Source: Phoenicibacter sp963592435 (GTDB lineage Bacteria; Actinomycetota; Coriobacteriia; Coriobacteriales; Eggerthellaceae). From it: 64,000 nucleotides of DNA. The notes below the pieces were generated by a model. The model saw nothing but the letters and a program-made list of their open reading frames with translations, did no database searches and was not told the origin of the DNA. The position numbers were made by a program, and so were the translations under genes. Below, piece by piece: positions 1 through 8,911 of the stretch. Numbering within the stretch: the first letter of the stretch is position 1; each line of letters begins with the position of its first letter. The DNA lies in contig CAVAWT010000007.1 in NCBI GenBank assembly GCA_963592435.1, positions 1-64,000 of the forward strand, in the 5' to 3' direction.

Positions 1-1
1 G

Positions 2-121
2 AAAAGCGAGGAATACAACAATCCTAGATGCCATCATCCATGGCTTGGGCTTTGCTATGCGGATAGCAAAAAATGTATGATCTGTGACGCAAAGTTCGTG
101 TCTGATAGCCTCTTAAACTGA
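2..121 (+). CDS. Radical SAM protein, C-terminal fragment (cut by window edge)
   Basis: The first bases, read in frame 2, encode the last 39 residues of a protein ending at TGA 119-121. The fragment contains NNPRCHHPW, then YADSKKCMICDAKFV, which matches the C-termini of the two short radical SAM proteins at 20303-21184 and 24598-25506 (NPKCHHPY...YADSDKCMMCDAKRV; NPTCGHPF...YSDSEKCMMCDAKRV). The CMxCD pair is the conserved C-terminal cysteine motif of the whole paralogous set here and probably belongs to an auxiliary Fe-S site. The gene shows that the island extends to the left of the window. Family membership is firm; activity cannot be judged without the N-terminal CX3CX2C. Confidence 0.8.
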   Translation, partial: KSEEYNNPRCHHPWLGLCYADSKKCMICDAKFVSDSLLN

Positions 122-305
122 TGTTGGTTTGATTTTTGCTTCGAACGCACTTGCTTTTTGCAGGAAATTAGTAAAATAGCTCCCTTGAAACATTTCCGCA
201 ACATTGGTATACTATTCTTAGTGTTTATAACCTGCATTTACTAATAATAACGAACATATAGCAGGTGCTCTCAAATTTTCTGGTTAATTTCTAATTCGTT
301 TGTGC

Positions 306-311
306 TATAAT
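306..311 (+). promoter_or_regulatory. Extended -10 promoter upstream of the large adhesin
   Basis: TATAAT at 306-311 is preceded by TG at 303-304 (TGC-TATAAT, an extended -10). A possible weak -35 (TTAATT, 284-289) lies 16 bp upstream. The start codon at 352 follows an AAGGA ribosome site. This is sequence match only. Confidence 0.6.
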
Positions 312-351
312 AGGAACGATTATTAAAATACGTTTAAGGATTTGGTGCTCT

Positions 352-3300
352 ATGTCAACTATGAGATTAAATACGAAAAACATTAATAAGAAATTTTTAA
401 CGGTCGTTATTGCGATTGCTCTTCTTGTTGGAGCGGGTGCTGTTGCTCTTGGCTTGAGCTTAAATGCGAAGAGCTCTGAAGAGGCACAGGCGAAGATTTC
501 CTACATTGCTTCGGTCAGCAAGAAAGAAGCTACTGCTGGTGACAGAGCAAGGATCTACATCGATCTTAGCTCAGCGAGAACTTACGATGTTCAGGCGGCT
601 TGGGCTTACTACACGATGCCAGTCACAGGAAAGCAATATCAAATTCCTTTGGAGATGACGGGTGATGTTTGGGTAGGAACATTAAACATAGATGCCACTT
701 CAGAGCAGGGCTTGTGGATTTTCGATGGTGTTGAGGTGGAGAGCGCAAACGGAAAAGAGCTCTTCGACAATAATCTTGAAGAAAATGAAGACGCAAACGT
801 GAAGGTTGTTAGCACCACTGAAGACATAAAGAGGCCAGAATATAGACTCTATAGCGCAAATTTTGCTAGTTCGGGTTCTACGCTAGGTGGCAACGTTGGA
901 GTAACAGCTGCCTTTGATGGGCAGTCTCCAACAGCTGGGACGGTCTATGCCTACATTGAATCACCTTCTGGTACAAATTCAAGGCAGATTTCACTGATGG
1001 CTATGGGTTCAGGTGCTTGGTATGGACAGATGACGGTCACAGATGACATGGAGTCTGGACAATGGAAGTTAACCTCAGTACAAGCAGGGCTCAGTGATGG
1101 CTCGCAATGGACGTATAACCTTGCATTAGAGGATGGTTCCACAAAAACTTTTGATATTTCTGGAACAGCAGGAAGCGGCAATGTTGCGACATACGTTGCA
1201 GGATCTGCTAAGCCAGATTTCGAGACAATAGCGTTAGCGGAACAAACGATTCGAGCAAGCGTTCTGGGAAGCGGAGACGCTGTGGCTGATCATGTGTATG
1301 CTTATTACACCAACCCTGGGTCAACATTGCAATATCAAGTGGAAATGTTTAATGATGGTAGCCAGTGGGTTGGAACAATACCTGCTGACGATTTAAGTGT
1401 GCATGGTTGGTGGTACCTAGATGCGATACAGATTAAGAGTGGAGAGAAAGAGTCATTCGTTTATGACACGGCTGGTGCTCTGACTTCTGGCGACTTCTTT
1501 GTAGGAAGTTTGTTCGAGGTCGCAGACATAGAGACTGAGATACCATATGATGGCGAAAATCACATCCCAACTGAGGTTGTTACGGATAAAATAACTGGAG
1601 TTACCCTGACAAAAGGTACAGACTATAAGGTTGTTTACCTAGATGGTGAAGGAAATGAAATAACAGACTTAGACAAAGGTGCCATAGATGCTGGGAATTA
1701 CACAATGCAAGTCATAGGTATTGGTGATCAGTATTCGGGTAATGACATCAAGAAAGAATACGAGATAACTAAAATCGCAATTGTGTTTAATGAGGTCCCA
1801 GAGTCAAAGGATCTGACCTACACTGGCCAAGAGCAAGAGCTAGTTACTGCAGCTGAAACTGAAGGCGCAGAGGCGACTTATTATGCAGTTGCTAACGAAG
1901 CACCAGAAAAAGACGCAGAAGGGGTTTGGCAGACAGAAGTTCCGAAGTTAATTGATGCTGGAGACTACAAAGTTTATTATTGGTCGAAAGGTGATAAGAA
2001 CCATAAGGACACTGATGTCTTGGAGGCTGAAGGCGATGAAAAAATTAAGAAGTATGATATAACGGCAGTGCCTGAGGCTAAGCAAAAGATATATGACGCA
2101 ACGACTAGTGCTGAGGCGTATATATCCAACGTGCGCGGTGTTGAAGGTGAGATCTTGTCATTTGACAACGTGCTGGGGGAGTATTCGGACAAGAACGTAT
2201 CCGACAGCACGAAGGTCATAATAACAAATCAAAACGATATTCAGGTGACGGTTACTGGTGGTCAAGCAAAAGTAGAAAATTATGAGATAACATACAATGT
2301 CGATGAGGCTTACGCGAAAATTTCACCTAGACCGATAACGATTGAAATTCCGCAGGAGGCGATTCACTACTCGAAAACTTATGACGGGACTAATAAAGCG
2401 CAAATAGACGAGTTTATTGTGGACACAGGCTTTGAAACTGATCAGTTAACGGTGTCTGGTCTCACAGCGGAGTATGCGACGAAGAATGTTGGAGTTGACA
2501 TTCCGATAACCATTCCAAACCTTGATAGTGCAACGATAGCTGGTCGCGAAGGAACGCTTATAAGCAACTACAGCTTATCTCCTCTAGTTGCAGACAATTT
2601 GAAAGGTGAAATAACACAAAAGAGAGCAATTATTGCTGCCGCTGATAAAGAGATGGAATATGGAGAGAGCGTGCCAGAGTTGACGCTTGAGAATTTGGCA
2701 GACTTTGTTGATGGGGAAGTCCCGGAGCTAGGAGTTGATTACACTCTTCAATGTAGCGCGACATCCCTAAGTGCTCCTGGTTATTATGTAATTAATGTTG
2801 TGGCAAATGATACGGATTTGATGAAAAATTATTCAATAGTTAATTCTAGAGGCGTGTTGACCATCAAACAAGGCGACACCTTCACTGTGCGTTTTGACTC
2901 AAATGGAGCCGATGAGGGTGAAATGGAGGATCAGGTCATTAAATGTGACGTCCTGACTCCTTTGAATGCAAATCAGTTTAAACGAGAAGGATACACGTTC
3001 CTCGGATGGAGCACAGAGAGGAAAGCAACAGCTCCATCATTGACTAATGAAGCGGCTGTCAAAAATCTAACTGAACGTGCGGGAAGGGTGACGCTTTATG
3101 CAGTGTGGCATGATGATACAGAGCCATTACCTGACGAGAAGGAGTGCTACACTGTTGTTTATGACTCAAACGGTGGAACAGATGGTGTTATGGTAAGCCA
3201 GCTAATAGAGAGAGACAAATCAACTAAGCTTGCTAAGAACATCTATACAAAAGCAGGTTACACTTTCCTCGGCTGGTCTGATGATAAAGATGCTGAAACA

Positions 3301-5706
3301 AGATCGATTGAAGACGCAGCCTATGTTCTTAATCTAGCTGAAAAAGGAGAGACGATAACGCTCTACGCAGTTTGGAGCGAAAATCCAGACGACGTCGATC
3401 CTCAAGAAGGTTACACGGTCAAATTTGATTCAAATGGTGGCGAAGGCACCATGAGTGACCAAGTAATAGAAGTAACCAGATCGACAGTATTGAGCAAGAA
3501 TTTGTTCTATAAGACTGGATATAGATTCTTGGGTTGGGCAATGTACAAAGAGGCAACTAGTGCGCAATTAGCAGATCAAGCAGTTGTCACGCAACTTGCA
3601 GAAAGTGGTGAAACGATCAGACTCTACGCTGTTTGGCAGGATGCGAGCGAAGAGCCGATCGATCCAGAAGTTGATGGATATACGATCCAATTTGACGCAA
3701 ATGGTGGCATAGGAATGATGGCTGACCAAGTCATTGCAGTCGACAAGACGACGAAGCTAAGCAAGAGCATTTTCAAGAGGAGTGGTTACACTTTCTGGGG
3801 ATGGTCAACCAATGCAGATTCGACAGTGATTTCATTGACGGACGAACAAGAAGTGCTTAACATTGCAGACGCGGGCTCAAAAATCACACTTTATGCTGTT
3901 TGGTGGGATGATTCGGCACCAATGCCTGATCCAGCTAATTCATATGTGGTGCACTATGAATCAAATGGTGGGTATGGATCAATGTCTGACCAAACGATTG
4001 ATGCAGACACCCCAACCAAGCTTGCGACAAATATGTATAGAAGAGCAGGTTTTACGTTCCTAGGGTGGTCAGCATATGCTGACGCTAATGTTCCTTCGCT
4101 TAACAATGAAGCTGAAGTTACACACCTCGCTGACAAGGGGAAGACAATAACACTCTATGCTATCTGGAAGGAAGGCACAGTTGAGCCAATAACAGAGGGC
4201 TACACGATCCATTATGATGCAAATGGTGGATCAGGAACGATGTCCGATCAGCTTGTTGCAACGAATAAGGTAACGTACCTAGCAAAGAACATTTTTGTAA
4301 GGTCTGGTTATAGATTCTTAGGGTGGTCTATTGATAAGGAAGCTAGCGTTGCTTCCCTCACTGATAGCCAAAGAGTTGCACATCTCGCTAACACAGGAGA
4401 AACCATAACACTATATGCTGTTTGGCAGAGCGAGTCAGAAAGGCCTATTGACGAAACTAAGGCATACACAGTGTGCTTTGATGCTAACGGCGGTAATGGC
4501 GTGATGGCTGATCAAAAGATTGAGGTCGGCACGACGACAAAATTGGCAACAAACACTTATATCCCAGTTGAAGGTTATGAGTTCTTAGGATGGTCTCCAG
4601 ATGCAGATGCAACTGATGCATCGTTGCTCGATGGTGCAGAAGTTACCAATTTGGCTAAACAAGGACAAAAGATTATTCTCTTTGCAGTTTGGAAGCTAAG
4701 CACTGAACCTCCAGCACCTACCCAGACCTTCACGGTTAAGTTTGATGCAAATGGTGGATCAGGCACGATGAACAGCCAGACAATTGCCATTGACACAACG
4801 TCCAAGCTTGCTGCGAATGTCTTCACTAAGGAAGGGAATTCATTCTTGGGTTGGGCAAAAGACAAGAACGCAACAACGCCTGATTATAGCGATTCGTCGA
4901 CTGTAACAAATTTGACAACAGGTGGTAAAACAATAACCTTATATGCGGTCTGGGAGTCAATCTACTCAAAAGCCACGAAGACTCCGAATGTCAAGACTGG
5001 GCTTGTTTACGACGGAACAAAACAGGCCCTTATCACACAAGGTGAATCTTACGGAGGCACGCTTGTCTATGGAGTTTCTGAGACAGAGGAAGCTTCTGGA
5101 GTGAGTGAGTGGAGCGAGGCGGTTCCACAGGCAACGAACGCTGGAACCTATAATATCTTCTATTACGTCAAGGCAGACGAGAGACATGTTGATTCCGAAG
5201 TTTCCGAGTTGCAGACAGTTGTAATCGGGAAGCGTAAGGCCGAGGTAGTGGTTGATGATACCAGTCAGAGTCAGTCGACATATGCTAATAATGAAGACAA
5301 TTTTGTTGAAGGAGATTCATCGTCTGAGAAGTTTGTTGCAGGCAACAATGAGGCAGTGAAGCCTGTAGTAAGTGTTTCTAACCTTGTTGAAGGTGATGTC
5401 CTGACACAAGATGTTGACTATAACTTATCAGACGTTGCGTCAACCTCTTCTGCAAGGTATGAGATAACAGCGCAATCGACTGATGCAATGAATAACTATG
5501 AACTGACGCCAGCTAGTGACACGGTTGTCGTGAAGAGCGTTTCTGCACCAGAAAGTGGCGTCTCGGATGCCAATAAGGAGGTTTCTAATGAGAAGAGCGG
5601 TAGCCCCACTGGAATAGCAGTTACGTTCGTTAGTATACTCATGATTGCAGGAGCGATTGCATTCGTGGTTGCAAGGAAGACAAAAAAAGATAAATTACCA
5701 CGATAA
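352..5706 (+). CDS. Large surface adhesin with MBG/YDG-like and eight InlB B-type repeats
   Basis: This 1784-residue protein starts at ATG 352. A lysine-rich N-terminus and a hydrophobic segment at about residues 14-35 form a signal anchor. The first 400 residues contain three similar beta-rich modules (YAYY/WYG-type motifs). Residues of about 400-830 hold MBG/YDG-type modules (YTGQEQELV, KTYDGTNKAQ, YDGTKQAL near the end). Residues of about 844-1534 hold eight InlB B-type (Flg_new, Listeria-Bacteroides) repeats of roughly 87 residues, each running from a FDxNGG motif to GYxFLGWS and ending LYAVW. The C-terminus has SGSPTG, a hydrophobic segment (about 1755-1776) and a basic tail RKTKKDK, the layout of a wall-sorting signal without a canonical LPXTG. 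It is likely a cell-surface adhesin or stalk. Its link to the modification genes downstream is positional only. Confidence 0.88.
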   Translation: MSTMRLNTKNINKKFLTVVIAIALLVGAGAVALGLSLNAKSSEEAQAKISYIASVSKKEATAGDRARIYIDLSSARTYDVQAAWAYYTMPVTGKQYQIPLEMTGDVWVGTLNIDATSEQGLWIFDGVEVESANGKELFDNNLEENEDANVKVVSTTEDIKRPEYRLYSANFASSGSTLGGNVGVTAAFDGQSPTAGTVYAYIESPSGTNSRQISLMAMGSGAWYGQMTVTDDMESGQWKLTSVQAGLSDGSQWTYNLALEDGSTKTFDISGTAGSGNVATYVAGSAKPDFETIALAEQTIRASVLGSGDAVADHVYAYYTNPGSTLQYQVEMFNDGSQWVGTIPADDLSVHGWWYLDAIQIKSGEKESFVYDTAGALTSGDFFVGSLFEVADIETEIPYDGENHIPTEVVTDKITGVTLTKGTDYKVVYLDGEGNEITDLDKGAIDAGNYTMQVIGIGDQYSGNDIKKEYEITKIAIVFNEVPESKDLTYTGQEQELVTAAETEGAEATYYAVANEAPEKDAEGVWQTEVPKLIDAGDYKVYYWSKGDKNHKDTDVLEAEGDEKIKKYDITAVPEAKQKIYDATTSAEAYISNVRGVEGEILSFDNVLGEYSDKNVSDSTKVIITNQNDIQVTVTGGQAKVENYEITYNVDEAYAKISPRPITIEIPQEAIHYSKTYDGTNKAQIDEFIVDTGFETDQLTVSGLTAEYATKNVGVDIPITIPNLDSATIAGREGTLISNYSLSPLVADNLKGEITQKRAIIAAADKEMEYGESVPELTLENLADFVDGEVPELGVDYTLQCSATSLSAPGYYVINVVANDTDLMKNYSIVNSRGVLTIKQGDTFTVRFDSNGADEGEMEDQVIKCDVLTPLNANQFKREGYTFLGWSTERKATAPSLTNEAAVKNLTERAGRVTLYAVWHDDTEPLPDEKECYTVVYDSNGGTDGVMVSQLIERDKSTKLAKNIYTKAGYTFLGWSDDKDAETRSIEDAAYVLNLAEKGETITLYAVWSENPDDVDPQEGYTVKFDSNGGEGTMSDQVIEVTRSTVLSKNLFYKTGYRFLGWAMYKEATSAQLADQAVVTQLAESGETIRLYAVWQDASEEPIDPEVDGYTIQFDANGGIGMMADQVIAVDKTTKLSKSIFKRSGYTFWGWSTNADSTVISLTDEQEVLNIADAGSKITLYAVWWDDSAPMPDPANSYVVHYESNGGYGSMSDQTIDADTPTKLATNMYRRAGFTFLGWSAYADANVPSLNNEAEVTHLADKGKTITLYAIWKEGTVEPITEGYTIHYDANGGSGTMSDQLVATNKVTYLAKNIFVRSGYRFLGWSIDKEASVASLTDSQRVAHLANTGETITLYAVWQSESERPIDETKAYTVCFDANGGNGVMADQKIEVGTTTKLATNTYIPVEGYEFLGWSPDADATDASLLDGAEVTNLAKQGQKIILFAVWKLSTEPPAPTQTFTVKFDANGGSGTMNSQTIAIDTTSKLAANVFTKEGNSFLGWAKDKNATTPDYSDSSTVTNLTTGGKTITLYAVWESIYSKATKTPNVKTGLVYDGTKQALITQGESYGGTLVYGVSETEEASGVSEWSEAVPQATNAGTYNIFYYVKADERHVDSEVSELQTVVIGKRKAEVVVDDTSQSQSTYANNEDNFVEGDSSSEKFVAGNNEAVKPVVSVSNLVEGDVLTQDVDYNLSDVASTSSARYEITAQSTDAMNNYELTPASDTVVVKSVSAPESGVSDANKEVSNEKSGSPTGIAVTFVSILMIAGAIAFVVARKTKKDKLPR
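2881..4956 (+). repeat. Eight tandem InlB B-type protein repeats
   Basis: Repeat units begin at about 2881, 3151, 3412, 3679, 3943, 4201, 4465 and 4729, with a period of 258-270 bp. Each encodes a D/E-xNGG motif near its start and LYAVW or a close variant at its end. The DNA copies are clearly diverged, so these are old protein-level repeats rather than a recent tandem expansion. Confidence 0.85.
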
Positions 5707-5710
5707 GTGG

Positions 5711-5716
5711 TATACT
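5711..5716 (+). promoter_or_regulatory. Extended -10 promoter for the Tat-like/Ser-Cys operon
   Basis: TATACT at 5711-5716 is preceded by TGG (extended -10) and lies directly after the adhesin stop codon. Transcription from about 5722 would give a short leader to the ATG at 5760. The genes from 5760 to 12926 then follow on the same strand with small gaps, so this could drive a long operon. Confidence 0.45.
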
Positions 5717-5759
5717 TTAAGTGAGAAAAGTTAAGCGTCGATTAAGGAATGGGTTTGAA

Positions 5760-6632
5760 ATGGATAGCAAAGTAAAAGAAGAGCTTAAGACAAGCGTTGA
5801 CATGTCAGACGATGTGGCATCGGAAGATGGGATTGTGCAAGAAGAAATGGGCGCACAAGAGAACGCGAAAAAGAAGCATTCGAGTGGAGTTTCGCGAAGG
5901 GGATTGCTTGGAGGTGCTGCGGCGGCAGTGATAGTCGGAGCGGGCGGTGCTATGGCTGTTCCTCTGTTGAGTAATGCGGAAACAGGTGACTCAAGTGCAG
6001 CAACCAAACAAGACATCGCCAAACTTGAATATGAGTTGTCGCAGCTGACCAAGTCGTCGGACGATGCTGAGCTTGTATCTCATAAGGTTACCAAAATTGA
6101 CGAAACATGCACTGATGTTCAGTATCCATCAGCGAAAGCAGCATTTAATGCACTAGAGGGAAAGGTCAAGGTCGACCAAGGTAAGGAATATGCAGGATAC
6201 ATCTTCAAAGTGAATGAAGAAGGCAATGTCATTGTTTCAAAGTTCTGCGATGACGAGTTGAGCGAGGTTTCCCTAAATCCTGTAGAGAATCGTGTTATAT
6301 TTAAGGAATTGCAAGATATTAAGCGATTGCTGAAGGAGCTTGACCTTGTTCCAACAAAGGATAGTAAACATGGCGTCGAGAGTGGCGGTGTTTACAAGAC
6401 CTACCAGGAAACGACTGAGAAGAAAGATCTGAACGATTTGAAGATGGGTGTTAACTACAAATATACAGGGAAATTAATTGGCGGTGTTACATCCGCTGGT
6501 GATGAGGACCCATCGTTCTCAGTTAGAAAAATAGATACGACTCTTATGGCTATTAATCAGACAGATCCATCGATGGTATTTACAAGCGCAGACAACGGTG
6601 GTACTTGGGGTGCCCCTTACGGAGGTTGGTAA
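5760..6632 (+). CDS. Tat-signal-like protein with phage-type YPSAKA/NPVENR motifs and aromatic C-terminus
   Basis: The protein has 290 residues from ATG 5760, chosen because TAAGGA lies upstream; an in-frame GTG at 5721 would add 13 residues. After a 45-residue charged leader comes VSRRGLLGG (Arg46-Arg47) and a hydrophobic Ala/Gly stretch to about residue 68, a twin-arginine type signal. The middle has YPSAKAAF, a DQGKEYAG segment and NPVENRVI, motifs seen in phage or prophage tail-associated proteins. The C-terminus ends GGTWGAPYGGW. It is homologous to 19389-20195: both share a TYQET element, LKMGVNY(K/A)YTG, and an (W/F)xAPxxxW end. The function is unknown. Export through Tat and modification of the aromatic C-terminus by neighbouring radical SAM enzymes are inferences. 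Confidence 0.75.
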   Translation: MDSKVKEELKTSVDMSDDVASEDGIVQEEMGAQENAKKKHSSGVSRRGLLGGAAAAVIVGAGGAMAVPLLSNAETGDSSAATKQDIAKLEYELSQLTKSSDDAELVSHKVTKIDETCTDVQYPSAKAAFNALEGKVKVDQGKEYAGYIFKVNEEGNVIVSKFCDDELSEVSLNPVENRVIFKELQDIKRLLKELDLVPTKDSKHGVESGGVYKTYQETTEKKDLNDLKMGVNYKYTGKLIGGVTSAGDEDPSFSVRKIDTTLMAINQTDPSMVFTSADNGGTWGAPYGGW

Positions 6633-6690
6633 GAGGACAGTTTCTCAATTCATTGGAATCTTAAATTAGTAGATAAGGAGTTAAAAAGTA

Positions 6691-7356
6691 ATGAGTGAAA
6701 CAGTATTCAAATTGGAAAAATTCGACGCTGCCGACTACGATAAATTTATATCTGACTATAAGCAAGATGTGAAGCTTGAGGAGAATGCTAAAGGTAAAGA
6801 GATCGACAAGGAAGATTTTAAGTTTGCTTTAAATCCAACAATCCTTTCACCCGTCGCAAAGGTTGATGTCAAAGGGCTTGAGTTTGAAGATAAGAAGAGA
6901 TTTCTCAAATTGTGTTTGTCCTGCAACTGCATTGACAATGCAGTGATAGTTTCTAACTTGGTAGTTCTCGCTCAAGGCAGGTTGATTGAGGAAGAGTTGT
7001 ATGAAAGTGAGGATGTCTTCTTTAATGACGACATTGAGTTCTTGGATATATGCACTGACTTGCGCGATGACATACTTGAATTCAATACTCAAATCGTGAC
7101 ATATTTTTTGGCGGCTCTAAAATCTATGGCCAGTCTGATTGGGGATGGTGCAGAGCACATACCGAACACTTTCTTTATCGCTTTACAGTCCTACACAATG
7201 AAGAACATAAGCGTAGCTATGCAAAAGGTCAGCGTCAATTATGATGAGCTTCCTAAGGTATTAAATGGGGATGTCGTAATAAATTCAATTTGCGCAGAGG
7301 CGACTCTTGTGGGGGATTTTATGACAGACTTGATTAAACAAATAACTGATGAATAA
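6691..7356 (+). CDS. Hypothetical acidic protein with a CxxCxC motif
   Basis: This is a 221-residue protein with AAGGAG well placed before ATG 6691. I do not recognise the family. It is acidic and appears helical, with no signal peptide or membrane segment. A cysteine cluster, CLSCNC, at residues 75-80 could bind metal; further single Cys residues occur later. It sits between the Tat-like protein and the two Ser/Cys-tailed proteins on the same strand with short gaps, so it is probably co-transcribed with them and may be a chaperone, scaffold or a third substrate. Confidence 0.7.
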   Translation: MSETVFKLEKFDAADYDKFISDYKQDVKLEENAKGKEIDKEDFKFALNPTILSPVAKVDVKGLEFEDKKRFLKLCLSCNCIDNAVIVSNLVVLAQGRLIEEELYESEDVFFNDDIEFLDICTDLRDDILEFNTQIVTYFLAALKSMASLIGDGAEHIPNTFFIALQSYTMKNISVAMQKVSVNYDELPKVLNGDVVINSICAEATLVGDFMTDLIKQITDE

Positions 7357-7379
7357 ATAATAAGGATAAGGTGAAGGAT

Positions 7380-8135
7380 ATGTCTATTAAGAAAACATGG
7401 GACTTTGAAAAGGTGATAGCATCAGCAACTGATGCTGTGACTGCAATCCCAGCTGATAATATAGGTAGTCCAGCAAGTTTACCTGCTCAGTTAACTGAGA
7501 AGGGTTACGACTTTGTACCTCAGTCAAAATTGACTGGCACTTATGGTGGTGTGACTTGGGGCAGTCAGAAATTCACTGTTCAATGGAAACTTCAGCCAGC
7601 GGGCGGGGTTCCTGCGAGCATGCTTAAAGCTGTAACAACTGATACTGTTAGATCTCAATTTCAACAATTGTTGAAAGCTAACGGTTTGACAAAAAATAAT
7701 TTCGAAGGGAAAATCATTTCGGCTAGGACGATTCAAGCGATCGTTCAGACGGTAATGATCTTTATTCGTGCTAGATTTGTTATTTATGTCGATCCTTCTG
7801 GGGAAACTTCGCTTCAACTATATGACCAAGGTGATGTTGAATATTCATCGATAGGAAATTATGATTACCAGATTACTGACGCTGCATCGAAATTTACTGT
7901 TGATAATTTCAACACAGTGATGGGGCGTGCAGTGGCTTCCTCGGTATATAACATAAGAATAAGGAAAGAAGACTTTGCTGTAACGTACACATGCACATCG
8001 TCAAGCAGCAGTTGTTCATCATCGTCGTCGAGTAGTTCTTCATGTAGCAGTTGTTCATCAAGCTGTTCTTCCTCGAGCTGTTCGTCTAGCTGTAGCTCGA
8101 GCATCTTTATTGCATATATGAATTTAGGAAGATAG
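7380..8135 (+). CDS. Putative modification substrate with a Ser/Cys-rich C-terminal tail (first copy)
   Basis: The protein has 251 residues from ATG 7380, preceded by AAGGTGAAGG. An in-frame GTG at 7371 lies inside that ribosome site and is less likely. Residues 1-204 form a non-repetitive domain without signal peptide (TYGGVTWGSQ, VQTVMIFIRARFVIYVD). From residue 205 the chain is Cys and Ser with one Thr: seven Cys with gaps of 6, 9, 2, 3, 4 and 3 residues. It then ends IFIAYMNLGR. The next gene has the same plan, also seven Cys, and a matching end. Such a low-complexity Ser/Cys core behind a folded or leader region, beside radical SAM and carbamoyltransferase genes, suggests a ribosomally made precursor. 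The N-domain is longer than a usual RiPP leader, so a structural protein with a modified tail is equally possible. Confidence 0.85.
   Translation: MSIKKTWDFEKVIASATDAVTAIPADNIGSPASLPAQLTEKGYDFVPQSKLTGTYGGVTWGSQKFTVQWKLQPAGGVPASMLKAVTTDTVRSQFQQLLKANGLTKNNFEGKIISARTIQAIVQTVMIFIRARFVIYVDPSGETSLQLYDQGDVEYSSIGNYDYQITDAASKFTVDNFNTVMGRAVASSVYNIRIRKEDFAVTYTCTSSSSSCSSSSSSSSSCSSCSSSCSSSSCSSSCSSSIFIAYMNLGR
7992..8102 (+). repeat. Ser/Cys low-complexity tail, copy 1
   Basis: 37 codons encode seven Cys, one Thr and 29 Ser. Serine is written with both TCN and AGY codons in irregular order, so the tract is not a DNA microsatellite and appears to be maintained at protein level. Confidence 0.9.
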
Positions 8136-8150
8136 GAAAGGTGATGTAGT

Positions 8151-8888
8151 ATGGCTGAGAGTCTTGAATTTACATATGATACATTAATTGAGTACACGAT
8201 TAGTCAGTTCAAAAATTACTATAAAAACATAGATTCAATTAGTTCTTCTGAGATCCACAATAGTATTTTGAATTACGAGAAGGTAATAAATGTGGAGGGA
8301 GCAGGCATCAACGATGGTCCCGTATCTCAACCGCGAAATAGCGGAGGGAAGAAGAGTACTGTCAAAGTTACAATCAAGGGCACGGCAGCGACTTTGCCTT
8401 CAGTGGTGACTTCTAGCACCTTAAAGACATATTTACAAAATAACACAAAAACTATAACTAAAGTGTCAAATTTGACAGATACAGTTAATGCGAAGGGTCT
8501 TCTTGCATACCTGCAGTTCATCGATTACGTTTTAAAAACAAGCACAATCATATTTAAGACGAAAAATGATATGACGGACCAGTATGGTTACCCATGCCTT
8601 AGCTCATCGTTGCCAACGTATACAGGACTCTATCTTGATCAGGACAAGGATAACAAGATCAAAGCAGATGACTTTAAAAGCTTGACCAACAACTTTCAGT
8701 ATGTTGCTCAAAAATATAGTCCTTTCTTGACAACTGCATCGTTCACTCCGAATGTCACTAGTTCCTGTTCTTCGTGTTCTAGTTCTAGTTCTTGCTCCAG
8801 CTGTTCTTCTTCGTGCAGTTCGAGTTGTAGTTCATCAAGTTGCTCTTCTTCTTCTTGGTTTATCGCATTTATGAATTTGGTCGGCTAG
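8151..8888 (+). CDS. Putative modification substrate with a Ser/Cys-rich C-terminal tail (second copy)
   Basis: The protein has 245 residues from ATG 8151, preceded by AAAGGTGAT, 15 bp after the first copy. The N-domain (about 202 residues) has no signal peptide and only loose similarity in layout to the first copy. It includes an acidic DQDKDNKIKADD stretch that resembles a Ca-binding loop. The tail from residue 204 holds seven Cys separated by 2, 5, 2, 3, 3 and 4 Ser, then four Ser and WFIAFMNLVG. Both copies keep seven Cys and an aromatic-Ile-Ala-aromatic-Met-Asn-Leu end, which argues for a shared processing or docking function. A radical SAM gene starts 24 bp downstream. The role as substrate is inferred from context. 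Confidence 0.85.
   Translation: MAESLEFTYDTLIEYTISQFKNYYKNIDSISSSEIHNSILNYEKVINVEGAGINDGPVSQPRNSGGKKSTVKVTIKGTAATLPSVVTSSTLKTYLQNNTKTITKVSNLTDTVNAKGLLAYLQFIDYVLKTSTIIFKTKNDMTDQYGYPCLSSSLPTYTGLYLDQDKDNKIKADDFKSLTNNFQYVAQKYSPFLTTASFTPNVTSSCSSCSSSSSCSSCSSSCSSSCSSSSCSSSSWFIAFMNLVG
8760..8855 (+). repeat. Ser/Cys low-complexity tail, copy 2
   Basis: 32 codons encode only Ser and Cys (seven Cys), again with mixed TCN and AGY serine codons and both TGT and TGC. It is followed by a conserved ten-residue hydrophobic end at 8856-8885. Confidence 0.9.
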
Positions 8889-8911
8889 CAATTAGATAGG
8901 GGTTTGCTAGT

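Noticed and set aside
2881..4956. InlB repeats as recent tandem DNA duplication or mobile repeat
   Set aside because: Copies are well diverged at DNA level with varying period; they are old protein repeats.
7865..8197. Antisense open frame over the first Ser/Cys tail (Leu/Glu/Asp-rich)
   Set aside because: Its Leu/Glu/Asp composition is the direct complement of the Ser/Cys codons; no ribosome site and it crosses two real genes.
7992..8855. Ser/Cys tracts as simple sequence microsatellites
   Set aside because: Codons are irregularly mixed between TCN and AGY; there is no constant DNA repeat unit.
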